Below, in pieces: positions 38,589 to 47,054 of a DNA stretch of 48,692 nt. Under the pieces are notes generated by a model. It ran no database searches, was not told where the DNA came from, and saw only the letters and a program-made list of their open reading frames with translations. Source of the DNA: Rhizobium sp. Root483D2 (GTDB lineage Bacteria; Pseudomonadota; Alphaproteobacteria; Rhizobiales; Rhizobiaceae); assembly GCF_001426685.1 (NCBI RefSeq), contig NZ_LMFB01000001.1, positions 1 to 48,692 on the forward strand. Direction: 5' to 3'. The position numbers and the translations under genes are program-made. Position 1 is the first letter of the stretch. Each line of letters begins with the position of its first letter.

Positions 38589-38733
38589 ACCCCCCTCTGT
38601 CCCTCCGGGACATCTCCCCCTCAAGGGGGGAGATTGGCCGACAGCCCCAGGCCCGCCTCACCATGTAGCCAAATTGGGAAAAGAATGATCTCCCCCCTTG
38701 AGGGGGAGATGTCCCGGAGGGACAGAGGGGGGT
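38589..38733. repeat. Long perfect inverted repeat, family B copy 3 (glcE-glcF gap)
   Basis: Left arm 38589-38634 and right arm 38688-38733 are 46-base perfect inverted repeats around a 53-base spacer. It belongs to the same family as 19331-19461 and 31119-31262. It lies inside the glcDEF operon, between glcE and glcF, and would form a very stable hairpin in the operon transcript. Confidence 0.92.
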
Positions 38734-38756
38734 GGGCCGCATATGCATCATCTCCA

Positions 38757-39959
38757 TCACCCCATTTTCCCCGGATTGAAGATTCCCCTGGGGTCGAACT
38801 TTTCCTTGAGCCGTGCAGACAACGCCGCAACAGGCGGGGCCTCCGGTTCAAATGCCGGTGTGGCCGCGCGAACGGCACCGGACGCGCGCACCAGCGTTGC
38901 GTGACCGCCGCCGATGCCCTTGATGAAACGGCGCAGCATCTCGGCTTCCGCGTCGGCCTCCATGCGCAGCCAGACGAGGCCGCCCTGCCAATCGTAGAAG
39001 GCATCGACGCCAGTCTGCAGCCGCAGCGCCGCGACCAGCTGATGACCGGCAGTTGGCGCCACGGAGACGCGCCAAAGCGGCTTTTGCGTGCCGTCGGCGT
39101 AAGGTTTGACGTCGCGGATATCGCGCCAGAGCTTTTCCGTCGCCTCGTGATCGAGCACGGTTGCGGGCGCAACCTTGGCGAAGGCGGCTTTGAGTTTTTC
39201 GGCCCGCACCGTCACCGAGGCCGGCAGGCCCTCAAGCCGAAGGACGGTGGCGGCGCCTTCCGGATGGCTGCTGCCGATGAAACGGTAGCGCACGCTTTCC
39301 GTCAGATGTGCGGCGCCGGAGACTTCGACCGGCATGGACAGCGCATGCGCCATGGCAGCAGCGGCCTGCGCATCGTCGAGACCGAACGCCACGATGGTGA
39401 CGCTAGCAGGCGGCTGGGGCAGGACCTTGAAGGTAACTTCGGTCAAAAGGCCCAGCGTCCCGTGCGAGCCGCAGAGCAGCTTGACCAGATCGAGCCCGGT
39501 GACGTTTTTCATCACCCGGCCACCGGATTTGATCGCTTCGCCCGACCCGTTCACAAAGCGGATGCCGAGCAGATGGTCGCGCGCGGCACCGGCCGTGATG
39601 CGGCGCGGGCCCGACACATTGGCTGCAAACACGCCGCCGATGGTCGGCTCGCCGCTGGTGCCCATGACGCCGCGGTGATCCATCGGCTCGAAGGCGAGCA
39701 TCTGGCGATTTTGGGCAAGCGCTGCGTCGATCTCGGCCATCGGCGTTCCCGCCTTGGCGCTCATGGTCATCTCGGCCGGATTGTAGCTGACGATGCCGGA
39801 AAGTTTGCGGGCCGAGAGGACATGATCAGCCGCCACGCGGTTTCCAAAGCCGGACCGCGTGCCGCCGCCGGTGATCGCCAGCGGCGTCGCCTGTGCGGCG
39901 GCCTCAAGGATGATACCGGCCGCTTCCGTTTCCGATGCCGGTTCGAAGGCGATGCTCAT
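38757..39959 (-). CDS. glcE: Glycolate oxidase FAD-binding subunit GlcE
   Basis: FAD-binding partner of GlcD, 400 residues. FAD_binding_4-type features: ITGGGTRSGFGNR at residues about 29-41, TIGGVFAANVSGPRR and VMKNVTGLDLVKLLCGSHGTLG. The start overlaps the glcD stop by four bases (ATGA), so the two are translationally coupled. The C-terminus ends FDPRGIFNPGKMG, typical of the family. Confidence 0.94.
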   Translation of the reverse strand: MSIAFEPASETEAAGIILEAAAQATPLAITGGGTRSGFGNRVAADHVLSARKLSGIVSYNPAEMTMSAKAGTPMAEIDAALAQNRQMLAFEPMDHRGVMGTSGEPTIGGVFAANVSGPRRITAGAARDHLLGIRFVNGSGEAIKSGGRVMKNVTGLDLVKLLCGSHGTLGLLTEVTFKVLPQPPASVTIVAFGLDDAQAAAAMAHALSMPVEVSGAAHLTESVRYRFIGSSHPEGAATVLRLEGLPASVTVRAEKLKAAFAKVAPATVLDHEATEKLWRDIRDVKPYADGTQKPLWRVSVAPTAGHQLVAALRLQTGVDAFYDWQGGLVWLRMEADAEAEMLRRFIKGIGGGHATLVRASGAVRAATPAFEPEAPPVAALSARLKEKFDPRGIFNPGKMG

Positions 39960-41395
39960 GCGGGGATACGTCCTTCCAGCGGAAAGACCTTTGAGGGGTT
40001 CATGATCCAGTGCGGATCGAAGGCGGCGCGTGCGGCCATCTGCTGGTTGAGATCGACCTGATCAAACTGGTGCAGCATCAGGTCGCGTTTCTCGATGCCG
40101 ACGCCATGTTCGCCGGTCAGGCAGCCACCGGCGTCAACACAGAGTCTGAGAATATCATTGCCGGCGGCTTCGGCGCGCGCGGCGTCTTCCGGATCGTTGA
40201 TATTGTAGAGGATCAGCGGATGCATGTTGCCGTCGCCGGCATGAAAGACATTGGCGACGCGCAGGCCGTAGCCGTCGATGATCTCGCCTGTCTTCTTCAG
40301 CACATAAGACAGCTGGCTGAGCGGCACCGTGCCATCCATGCAGATGTAATCGGCGATGCGGCCGGTGGCGCCGAAGGCGGATTTGCGGCCTTTCCAGATC
40401 AGCGCCGCTTCCGTTGCCGATTGGCTTTCGCGGATGGTGGCGACGCCGTGGCGGCGGGCGATGTCGATGATGCTGGCGAGCATTGCCTCCATCTCGGCCT
40501 CCGACCCCTCCACCTCGACGATCAAAAGCGCCTCGACATCCATCGGATAGCCGGCCTGCGCGAAGGCTTCGCAGATGCCGATGGCCGGTCTGTCCATGAA
40601 TTCGATGGCGACGGGGATGATGCCGGAACCGATGACTTCAGCGACGCAGGACCCCGCCTCTTCCGACGACATGAACCCGAACAGCACCGGCCGCGTCCCT
40701 TCAGGCTTGGCCAGCAGCCGGACCGTCGCTTCTGTGACGATGCCGAGCTGGCCTTCCGAGCCGCAGACAAGGCCGAGCAGATCATAGCCCGGCGCATCCA
40801 GCGCCTTGCCGCCCAGCTCGATTATTGTGCCGTCGAACAGCACCATCTTCACGCCGAGCAGGTTGTTGGTGGTGACGCCATATTTCAGGCAATGGGCGCC
40901 GCCGGAATTCATGCCGATATTGCCGCCGATGGTACAGGCCAGCTGCGAGCTTGGATCCGGCGCATAGAAGAAGCCACTGGCCGAGACCGCTTCGGAAATA
41001 TTGATATTGGTGACCCCCGCCTGCACCGTGGCTGTGCGGTTGGCAAAATCGATATCGAGAATGCGCGACATCTTCGACAGGCCGATGACCACGGCGTCCG
41101 ATTGCGGGATGGCGCCGCCGGACAGGGACGTGCCGGCCCCGCGCGGCACGACGGGAATGCCGTAGCGGCTGCAATATTTCAAAACGGCTGCCACCTGCGC
41201 CGTGGTTTCCGGCAGGGCGACAGCCAGGGGCACCTGGCGGTAGGCGATGAAGGCATCGGTTTCGAACGGGACCAAGCCGCGCTTCTCGCTGATCAGGCAG
41301 CCGTCCGGAAGGATATCGGCGAGATCCTCGACGATCTGATGGCGGCGCGCGAGCACGGATGGTTTCGGCTCCAGAAAGGCAATCGTCTCCGGCAT
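39956..41395 (-). CDS. glcD: Glycolate oxidase catalytic subunit GlcD
   Basis: FAD-linked oxidase subunit of 479 residues (from ATG at 41395). It shows the FAD-binding VPRGAGTSLSGGAIP, GGNIGMNSGGAHCLKYG, and the C-terminal FAHAGDGNMHPLI-type (VFHAGDGNMHPLI), GEHGVGIEKRDLM and MNPSKVFP. A GGGAGG site five bases upstream fixes the start. First gene of the glcDEF operon, divergent from a LysR gene; a near-palindromic T-N11-A site lies between them. Confidence 0.95.
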   Translation of the reverse strand: MPETIAFLEPKPSVLARRHQIVEDLADILPDGCLISEKRGLVPFETDAFIAYRQVPLAVALPETTAQVAAVLKYCSRYGIPVVPRGAGTSLSGGAIPQSDAVVIGLSKMSRILDIDFANRTATVQAGVTNINISEAVSASGFFYAPDPSSQLACTIGGNIGMNSGGAHCLKYGVTTNNLLGVKMVLFDGTIIELGGKALDAPGYDLLGLVCGSEGQLGIVTEATVRLLAKPEGTRPVLFGFMSSEEAGSCVAEVIGSGIIPVAIEFMDRPAIGICEAFAQAGYPMDVEALLIVEVEGSEAEMEAMLASIIDIARRHGVATIRESQSATEAALIWKGRKSAFGATGRIADYICMDGTVPLSQLSYVLKKTGEIIDGYGLRVANVFHAGDGNMHPLILYNINDPEDAARAEAAGNDILRLCVDAGGCLTGEHGVGIEKRDLMLHQFDQVDLNQQMAARAAFDPHWIMNPSKVFPLEGRIPA

Positions 41396-41505
41396 ATCAG
41401 CCTCCCGGCACATTTGCATTCGGCCATGATCCGGCCAACGCCGCATGATTGGTATTTTTTCTTTACCACTTTCACCATGGCGCAGCAAATGCTAATCAGT
41501 TTTTC

Positions 41506-41518
41506 TGTTTTCGAAACA
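41506..41518. promoter_or_regulatory. LysR-type T-N11-A site between glcD and its regulator
   Basis: TGTTTTCGAAACA has T-N11-A form with arms TGTTT and AAACA. It lies 14 bases before the LysR ATG and 111 bases from the glcD start, the usual place for a LysR protein to control itself and a divergent target. Assignment to this regulator is inference. Confidence 0.45.
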
Positions 41519-41531
41519 ATGGTCAAGATTG

Positions 41532-42428
41532 ATGACAAATCTGGGCGATCTTGAGGTGTTTACGCGCGTCGTATCCACCGGCAGTATGTCGGCGGCAGGG
41601 CGGGCATTGGGGTTTTCCCCAGCTGTTATTTCCAAACGCATCAAACGGCTGGAAGACCGGCTCGGCACCCGGCTGTTCCAGCGGACCACGCGGCAGATTT
41701 CGCTGACCGAAGCCGGACAGGGATTTTACGACCGGGTGCTGGGGATCATGGCCGGCATCGAGGAAGCCGAGGCTTTTGCCTCCGGCCGCTCCGGCCAGCC
41801 GCAGGGCACGCTGCGCATCACCGCTCCCACCTCCTTCGGCCGCATGCATGTGGCGCCGCATCTTGCCCGCTTCATCGAGGCGCATCCGGACCTCATTCTC
41901 AATATCGTGCTCTCGGACGAATTTACCGATATCGTCGCCGAGGGTTTCGACATCGCCATCCGCATTGGAGACCTCAGCGATTCGACGCTGGTTGCGCGCA
42001 AGCTGGTGCCGGTGCGGCGGATTCTGTGTGCCTCGCCCACCTATATCGCGCGCTACGGCATGCCGGACACGATCGACGATCTCGCCGATCACATCTGCCT
42101 TCGCCAGCACAATCACGACACCTGGAAGCTGGAAAGCGCTGCGGGCGCAATGAGCTACAAGCCGCAGGGCCGGTTGATCACCAATTCGTCGGAAGTGGTG
42201 CGCGAAGCCGTGCTGTCGGGTGCCGGCATCGCCTTGCGCTCGACCTGGGATGTCGGCAGCGACCTTGCATCGGGAAAGCTGGTGCAGGTCCTGCCCGCCT
42301 GGGAAGGCTCGCGCAACCTGTTTGTCTCCGCACTTTACCCCAGCCGCCAGTTCCTGCCGGCCAAAGTGCGGCTGTTCATCGATTATCTCGCCGGGCTTTA
42401 TGGACCCGACCCCTATTGGGAACGGTAG
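41532..42428 (+). CDS. LysR-family transcriptional regulator, likely of glcDEF
   Basis: A 298-residue regulator with the N-terminal winged helix-turn-helix (FTRVVSTGSMSAAGRALGFS, SKRIKRLEDRLGTRLFQRTTR) and the C-terminal substrate-binding fold (LRITAPTSFGRMHVAPHL, DIAIRIGDLSDSTLVARKL). Its divergent position next to glcD suggests it controls glycolate use; the ligand is unknown. The 3' end overlaps the convergent DUF6880-like gene by 16 bases. Confidence 0.88.
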   Translation: MTNLGDLEVFTRVVSTGSMSAAGRALGFSPAVISKRIKRLEDRLGTRLFQRTTRQISLTEAGQGFYDRVLGIMAGIEEAEAFASGRSGQPQGTLRITAPTSFGRMHVAPHLARFIEAHPDLILNIVLSDEFTDIVAEGFDIAIRIGDLSDSTLVARKLVPVRRILCASPTYIARYGMPDTIDDLADHICLRQHNHDTWKLESAAGAMSYKPQGRLITNSSEVVREAVLSGAGIALRSTWDVGSDLASGKLVQVLPAWEGSRNLFVSALYPSRQFLPAKVRLFIDYLAGLYGPDPYWER

Positions 42429-43855
42429 GCTTCCGGCTTGATGCGATTCCAGAAACCGTGGCGGCGGATATGATGCCGGTGCAAATCCGCCAGATAATCG
42501 GCATGTGACATCAGGCCATCATTGCCGCCGGGGCGCTTGGCGAGCGCCGCGAGCCTTTCGAGATAATCCGCACCATCCTCGTAATAATCGGACAGGCCGC
42601 GGCTGACGATGCGGTCGAGCAGCGCGCGGTAGAGGGCTGTCGCCGCCGCCGGATATTCGCCAGCGTCGAAGGCTTCGGCGGCGGGTAAAAGAAACTCGTA
42701 GAATTCGCCTTCCCAGACACCCCAGCGGGCAACGACATAGCGCGCCGCAAGATCCAGCCGTGGCCAGGCGAGATAGAAGCGCAAGGCCGCATGCGGTTCG
42801 CGGTGATGCTCGACAAAGGCGAAGGCCTTGTCCAGCGCCTCGAATTCCTCGAAGTCACCGGCCTTGGCGATATATTCGCGCAGTATCCCGGCATCGAGCC
42901 CCTGTTCGAAAATCTTCCAGCGCACGGCCTGCGAGGCGGCGCGATCCTTCATGCCATCGAGAATGGCGGCCTCCAGCCTGTCCTTGTCCGGCGGTGCCTG
43001 CATCCCGCCGGTGAGGATATCGACGCGGCGGGCAAAGCCGAGCCGGGACTTTCGGGGCTTGCGCACCCAGGTCAGCGCTTCCTCATTGCGGCCTGCGGCA
43101 TGCAGCCGCTCGGCAACCACGACCGGCTCGCGCAGCGCGTCCGGCAGGCTTTCCTCGATCGCCACATAGGCATCGAGGTCGCCGCGCGCATCGGCAATGG
43201 CGCGGCGCACATGCACGATCGCCGGCAGAATGGTGGTGCTGGCCGGTATCTTCATGGCTGCGGCCAGCCCTGCGTCCCAGGCCTTCAGCACATCCGGCGA
43301 CAGCGCCGCCGCGATGCGAACCGAAAGCAGCGTGCGGATGCCGTGATAATCGATGCCGTGCAGGCCGGGGGTCAGCAAAGGTGGAATGCGCGCCTGCTGA
43401 TCGGCGGGCACGAGTGGCGCAAGCCGGCCTGCGGCCTCGCAGGCCTGGACATAAATGCCGGCGATGCGGCCACTGGAATCGTTGACGCGCTCGGAAATTC
43501 CCTCATAACCGAAGACGAAACGGATCAGCCGCTCCAGCGCCATGCCCGGATCGACCGCGCCGAACTCCTTGGTAATGCTGGCCGCGATGCTGTCGAGATC
43601 GTTGCCGAAGGCGCGTTCCTTCTGCCAACGGATGCGCGTGCCCGATTTTTCGAGCGCGGTCAGGCGGCTGTCGATCAGCTTGGCGACGCCGGCAGCACCG
43701 CCGATCCCGGCCAGTGCTGCGCTGAGCCGCTTCTTGAAAGACGGGTTGAGCGCCGCCTCATCCAACGCGATCTCGATCAGCCGCTCCAGGCCAAGCGCTG
43801 TCAGGCCGTCACGGTCGAGTTTTGCCTTCTTCGGCGCTTTTGCAACTTTTGCCAT
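42413..43855 (-). CDS. Conserved protein, DUF6880-like
   Basis: A 480-residue protein, mainly alpha-helical, with a Lys-rich start (MAKVAKAPKKAKLDRDG) and the family-like block LTALGLERLIEIALDEAALNPSFKKRLSAALAG (shown as LGLERLIEIALDEA). Later helices repeat Ala/Leu/Glu-rich patterns reminiscent of TPR/helical repeats (ALRFYLAWPRLDLAARYVVARWG). It ends near RHHIRRHGFWNRIKPEAYRS. Function unknown. It follows DUF3422 by 40 bases on the same strand. Confidence 0.72.
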   Translation of the reverse strand: MAKVAKAPKKAKLDRDGLTALGLERLIEIALDEAALNPSFKKRLSAALAGIGGAAGVAKLIDSRLTALEKSGTRIRWQKERAFGNDLDSIAASITKEFGAVDPGMALERLIRFVFGYEGISERVNDSSGRIAGIYVQACEAAGRLAPLVPADQQARIPPLLTPGLHGIDYHGIRTLLSVRIAAALSPDVLKAWDAGLAAAMKIPASTTILPAIVHVRRAIADARGDLDAYVAIEESLPDALREPVVVAERLHAAGRNEEALTWVRKPRKSRLGFARRVDILTGGMQAPPDKDRLEAAILDGMKDRAASQAVRWKIFEQGLDAGILREYIAKAGDFEEFEALDKAFAFVEHHREPHAALRFYLAWPRLDLAARYVVARWGVWEGEFYEFLLPAAEAFDAGEYPAAATALYRALLDRIVSRGLSDYYEDGADYLERLAALAKRPGGNDGLMSHADYLADLHRHHIRRHGFWNRIKPEAYRSQ

Positions 43856-43895
43856 ATATGTGCCGGGTCGATTCGTTTCGAATATCCCCCAAGAC

Positions 43896-45179
43896 TTAGA
43901 GGCTTTCGCGGTCCTCGTCAGCATGATGCTTGCGGATGCGCCGGACGACCAGCCACATGGCAAGAACCGCAACCGGCACGAAGAAACCGGTCAGCACGCT
44001 CGACTTGATCGGAATGCCCTCGCTTTCCAGAGCCTTGGCGATGTAGCCGAACAGGCCGACGACATAATAGGAGATGGCGGCGACCGAGAGGCCTTCGACT
44101 GTCTGCTGCAGGCGCAGCTGCAGCTTGGCGCGGCGGTCCATCGAATTGAGCAGCACGCTGTTTTGCCGCTCGAGTTCGACATCGACCCAGCTTCTGAGCA
44201 GGGCGGTGGCGCGGGTGAGCTTGCGCGACAGGTTGGCCTGGCGCTCTTCCACCGACTGGCAGGTGCGCATTGCCGGCGCCAGGCGCCGCTCCAGGAAGGT
44301 GCCGAGCGTTTCATAGCCCGGCACGCCGGTTTCGATCAGCGAGCGAATGCGCTCCTGAACGATGCCGTAATAGGCGCGGCTGGCACCGAAACGGTAGAGG
44401 CTGAGCGCGGCTCCTGCCTCCAGTTCGGCCGCAAGAAGGGTGATCTCGGCCAGCATTTCGTCGGCATGTTCGCGGGCGCTGGTGCGCATCCGCTGGGTGA
44501 CGCCGGTCAGCCCATCCTCGATTCGGCGGATATCCGGCGACAGCGACTGCGCCAAAGGCAGGCCGAGCATTGCCAGCGTGCGATAGGTCTCGATATCGAG
44601 CAGCCGCTGCACGAGCGCCCCCGTCCCGGCCTCCGTCATGCCGCGATCGATGACGAGGATCTGCGTCAGGCCGTCGCCATTCTGGCGGAAATCGGTGAGC
44701 ACCACCGACTGGCCGTTCTTGATATCGCTGTAACAGAGGCTGGTCGGGTCGAACGCGCTCATCGCCGCGCGGGTCTCTTCCGTGTCCGGCCGGATTTCCA
44801 GCCGGATGCCGGAAATCAGCGTGCCCGGCGGCGAAAAGCCATCGCCGAACGGATGCGTGGTCACGTCGCCGCCGAACTGCTCGGGAATGACGCCATCCCA
44901 GAAATAGGTCGAGAATTCGGTATGGCGCTCCCACCGCAGCGTGCCCTGCCCCCAGGAGATCGCATGATGGCTGGCCTCGCGGCTCGGCGGCGAGACGCCG
45001 CGGGCGCGCGACAATTCCGACAGAACCGCATGATCGACGGCGGCCCCGCCATCGGTCATGAAGGCAAGCTGGAAAATCACGCGCGGCGACGTGACCAGCG
45101 CATACGGACGCGCATGGATCTCGCCCAGCGCCTGGGCGCGGGCCGGAGCCGACGGAAATGCGAAACTGCGTTTGGCCAT
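43896..45179 (-). CDS. DUF3422 family membrane-anchored protein
   Basis: A 427-residue protein with N-terminal IHARPYALVTSPRVIFQLAF, the WGQGTLRWERHTEFSTYFW region, and a coiled-coil middle (LSRKLTRATALLRSWVDVELERQNS). Two C-terminal membrane spans (AAISYYVVGLFGYIAKAL; LTGFFVPVAVLAMWLVV) anchor it with the large domain in the cytoplasm. Conserved in proteobacteria but uncharacterised. ATG at 45179 is used; ATG at 45203 is an alternative. Confidence 0.85.
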   Translation of the reverse strand: MAKRSFAFPSAPARAQALGEIHARPYALVTSPRVIFQLAFMTDGGAAVDHAVLSELSRARGVSPPSREASHHAISWGQGTLRWERHTEFSTYFWDGVIPEQFGGDVTTHPFGDGFSPPGTLISGIRLEIRPDTEETRAAMSAFDPTSLCYSDIKNGQSVVLTDFRQNGDGLTQILVIDRGMTEAGTGALVQRLLDIETYRTLAMLGLPLAQSLSPDIRRIEDGLTGVTQRMRTSAREHADEMLAEITLLAAELEAGAALSLYRFGASRAYYGIVQERIRSLIETGVPGYETLGTFLERRLAPAMRTCQSVEERQANLSRKLTRATALLRSWVDVELERQNSVLLNSMDRRAKLQLRLQQTVEGLSVAAISYYVVGLFGYIAKALESEGIPIKSSVLTGFFVPVAVLAMWLVVRRIRKHHADEDRESL

Positions 45180-45303
45180 GAAGCGTTTTCCCCTCTCACG
45201 CATCAATCAGAACTGTCTTATCAACAGGATGAGCAAAAGGGAAAGGACGCTTTGACGCAGGCCCGTGTTTGCCGTGGACAGACTCGTGAGGGCTGAGCTT
45301 TGC

Positions 45304-45330
45304 AAAGTGGCTAAAGAAATTGACCACTTT
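45304..45330. promoter_or_regulatory. Palindrome upstream of GntR gene (possible operator)
   Basis: AAAGTGG (45304-45310) and CCACTTT (45324-45330) form a seven-base inverted repeat 38 bases before the GntR start. FCD-type GntR regulators often bind such sites in their own promoter. Only the palindrome is observed. Confidence 0.35.
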
Positions 45331-45367
45331 CAAGCGGGTGACTAAGTTGACGCCAAGGAGAGCCGCC

Positions 45368-46156
45368 GTGACCGACGACACTATCGATGCCTTTGCCCGC
45401 ATCCCGCACAGCCGGACCTCCGGTGAGATCATCCAGCAGATCGAGCTGCTCATTCTCGAAGGCGTGCTGCGCGACAGCGAGCGGCTGCCGAGCGAACGGG
45501 ATCTGTCGGGCCGGTTCGACGTGTCGCGGCCGATCCTGCGCGAGGCGTTGAAGGAGCTGGAGGCGCGCGGCCTGCTTGTGAGCCATCACGGCGGCGGCAC
45601 CTTCGTGGCGGATGTCATCGGGCAGGTATTTTCCAAGCCGGTCATCGACCTGATTTCGCGCCATCAGAAGGCAACGCAGGATTATCTCGAATATCGCCGC
45701 GAACTGGAAGGCATGACCGCAGAGTTCGCCGCGCGCCGCGCCACCCGGTTCGACCGGGACATGCTGACCCGGATCATGGAGGAAATGCGGGCGGCCCATC
45801 TGTCCGGCTCGGCCGAAGGCGGGCTGAAGACCGATGTGGAGCTGCACAGCGCGATCGGCGAATGCGCCCATAACATAATTCTCTTGCACACGTTGCGCGC
45901 CTGTTACCGGCTGTTGAGCGGCGGCATCTTCTTCAGCCGCGAAGTGCTGTTTGCAGCGCCCGGCGCCGGCGACATGCTGCTTGCCCAGCATGAGGCAATC
46001 TACGAGGCGATCATGGCGGGCAATCCGGCGCAGGCGCGCGAGGCAGCCCAGGCTCATATCGACTTCATCATCACCGCCACGCGGGACGCCGAACGCTCAG
46101 GCGAATGGGCGCGGATTTCGCAGCTGAGAATGCAGCAGCGCGACCGGCAAGGGTAA
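45368..46156 (+). CDS. GntR-family regulator with FCD domain
   Basis: A 262-residue regulator of the FadR/PdhR/LldR branch. N-terminal winged helix: QIELLILEGVLRDSERLPSERDL, FDVSRPILREALKELEARGLL, GGGTFVAD. C-terminal FCD ligand domain of six helices with the metal-binding pattern around DVELHSAIG and HEAIYEAIMAGN. Ligand probably an organic acid; the target genes are not obvious here. GTG at 45368 is chosen for AAGGAG upstream. Divergent from DUF3422. Confidence 0.88.
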   Translation: MTDDTIDAFARIPHSRTSGEIIQQIELLILEGVLRDSERLPSERDLSGRFDVSRPILREALKELEARGLLVSHHGGGTFVADVIGQVFSKPVIDLISRHQKATQDYLEYRRELEGMTAEFAARRATRFDRDMLTRIMEEMRAAHLSGSAEGGLKTDVELHSAIGECAHNIILLHTLRACYRLLSGGIFFSREVLFAAPGAGDMLLAQHEAIYEAIMAGNPAQAREAAQAHIDFIITATRDAERSGEWARISQLRMQQRDRQG

Positions 46157-46439
46157 GCCCTCTCCCTCGGCCGGCAACACAAAAGTCACGGGCCGGGAAA
46201 ATTGCCGCGCCTGTCTCACCAATGCCGCAAACATGCTCTATAAGGCCGCTATCGGCACATTTTGCTGGCGCAATCCCTTTAAGTTGCCTGTCTTTCGCGT
46301 TGCCGCGCCCTTTATACGGAGCGCCGCGATAACTATATGTGCTTCACCAAATCTGCTCGTTTACAGGCTGCGGAAAGCGCGCATATTAAAGCAATATTGC
46401 AGATTAAAATGATTCGCTTTTTGAAAGGACGCCCCGACG

Positions 46440-46949
46440 TTGAATATCTTGAATCGCCTTGTCACGGATGTACGCCTGATGTTCCGCAGACCCGTGCGGA
46501 TGCAATGTGCTGCGCTGTGTTACCGGTTCAAGAAGAAAAGCGCGGCGCCCGAGATGCTTTTGATCACCAGTCGTGACACCGGCCGCTGGGTCATTCCCAA
46601 GGGATGGCCGATGGAAGGCAAGATGTGTCATCAGGCTGCTGCGCAGGAGGCCTATGAAGAGGCTGGCGTCAAGGGTGAGGCCGGCGCCGAGCGGATCGGC
46701 TTTTACATGTACGACAAGGGCATGGACCAGGGCCTCAAGGTTCAGTGCATGGTTCAGGTCTATCCGCTGGTCGTCCTGGATATGCTCAAGAGCTTTCCGG
46801 AAAAGGGCAGCCGGAAGATGGAATGGGTGAGCTTTCGCGAAGGCGCCAAGCGCGTCGCCGAGCCGATGCTGAAGGACCTCATCCTGAGCTTCGAACAGCG
46901 GCTGCTGGCCACCATGAACCCGGTGGTCCAAAAAACTGCAGCGCAATAA
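46440..46949 (+). CDS. NUDIX hydrolase, DIPP-like, with altered NUDIX box
   Basis: A 169-residue hydrolase of nucleoside-diphosphate-linked or diphosphoinositol-type substrates. PKGWPMEGKMCHQAAAQEAYEEAGV is the NUDIX region; within it the usual GxxxxxE is G(WPMEG)K and the usual REUxEE is QEAYEE, so the first Glu is Lys and the Arg is Gln while the EE metal ligands stay. The start is TTG at 46440 with AAAGGAC upstream. Followed by pit. The changes raise doubt about catalytic power or shift the substrate. Confidence 0.8.
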   Translation: MNILNRLVTDVRLMFRRPVRMQCAALCYRFKKKSAAPEMLLITSRDTGRWVIPKGWPMEGKMCHQAAAQEAYEEAGVKGEAGAERIGFYMYDKGMDQGLKVQCMVQVYPLVVLDMLKSFPEKGSRKMEWVSFREGAKRVAEPMLKDLILSFEQRLLATMNPVVQKTAAQ

Positions 46950-47054
46950 CGCCGGAACAGACGTGATCATGGCAACATGAAACATGTGCGGCGCAGCTGC
47001 GCAGACCGGGCGCCTGTCCTATCCGGGCAGGCTGTCTGAATTGGAGAACAGACG

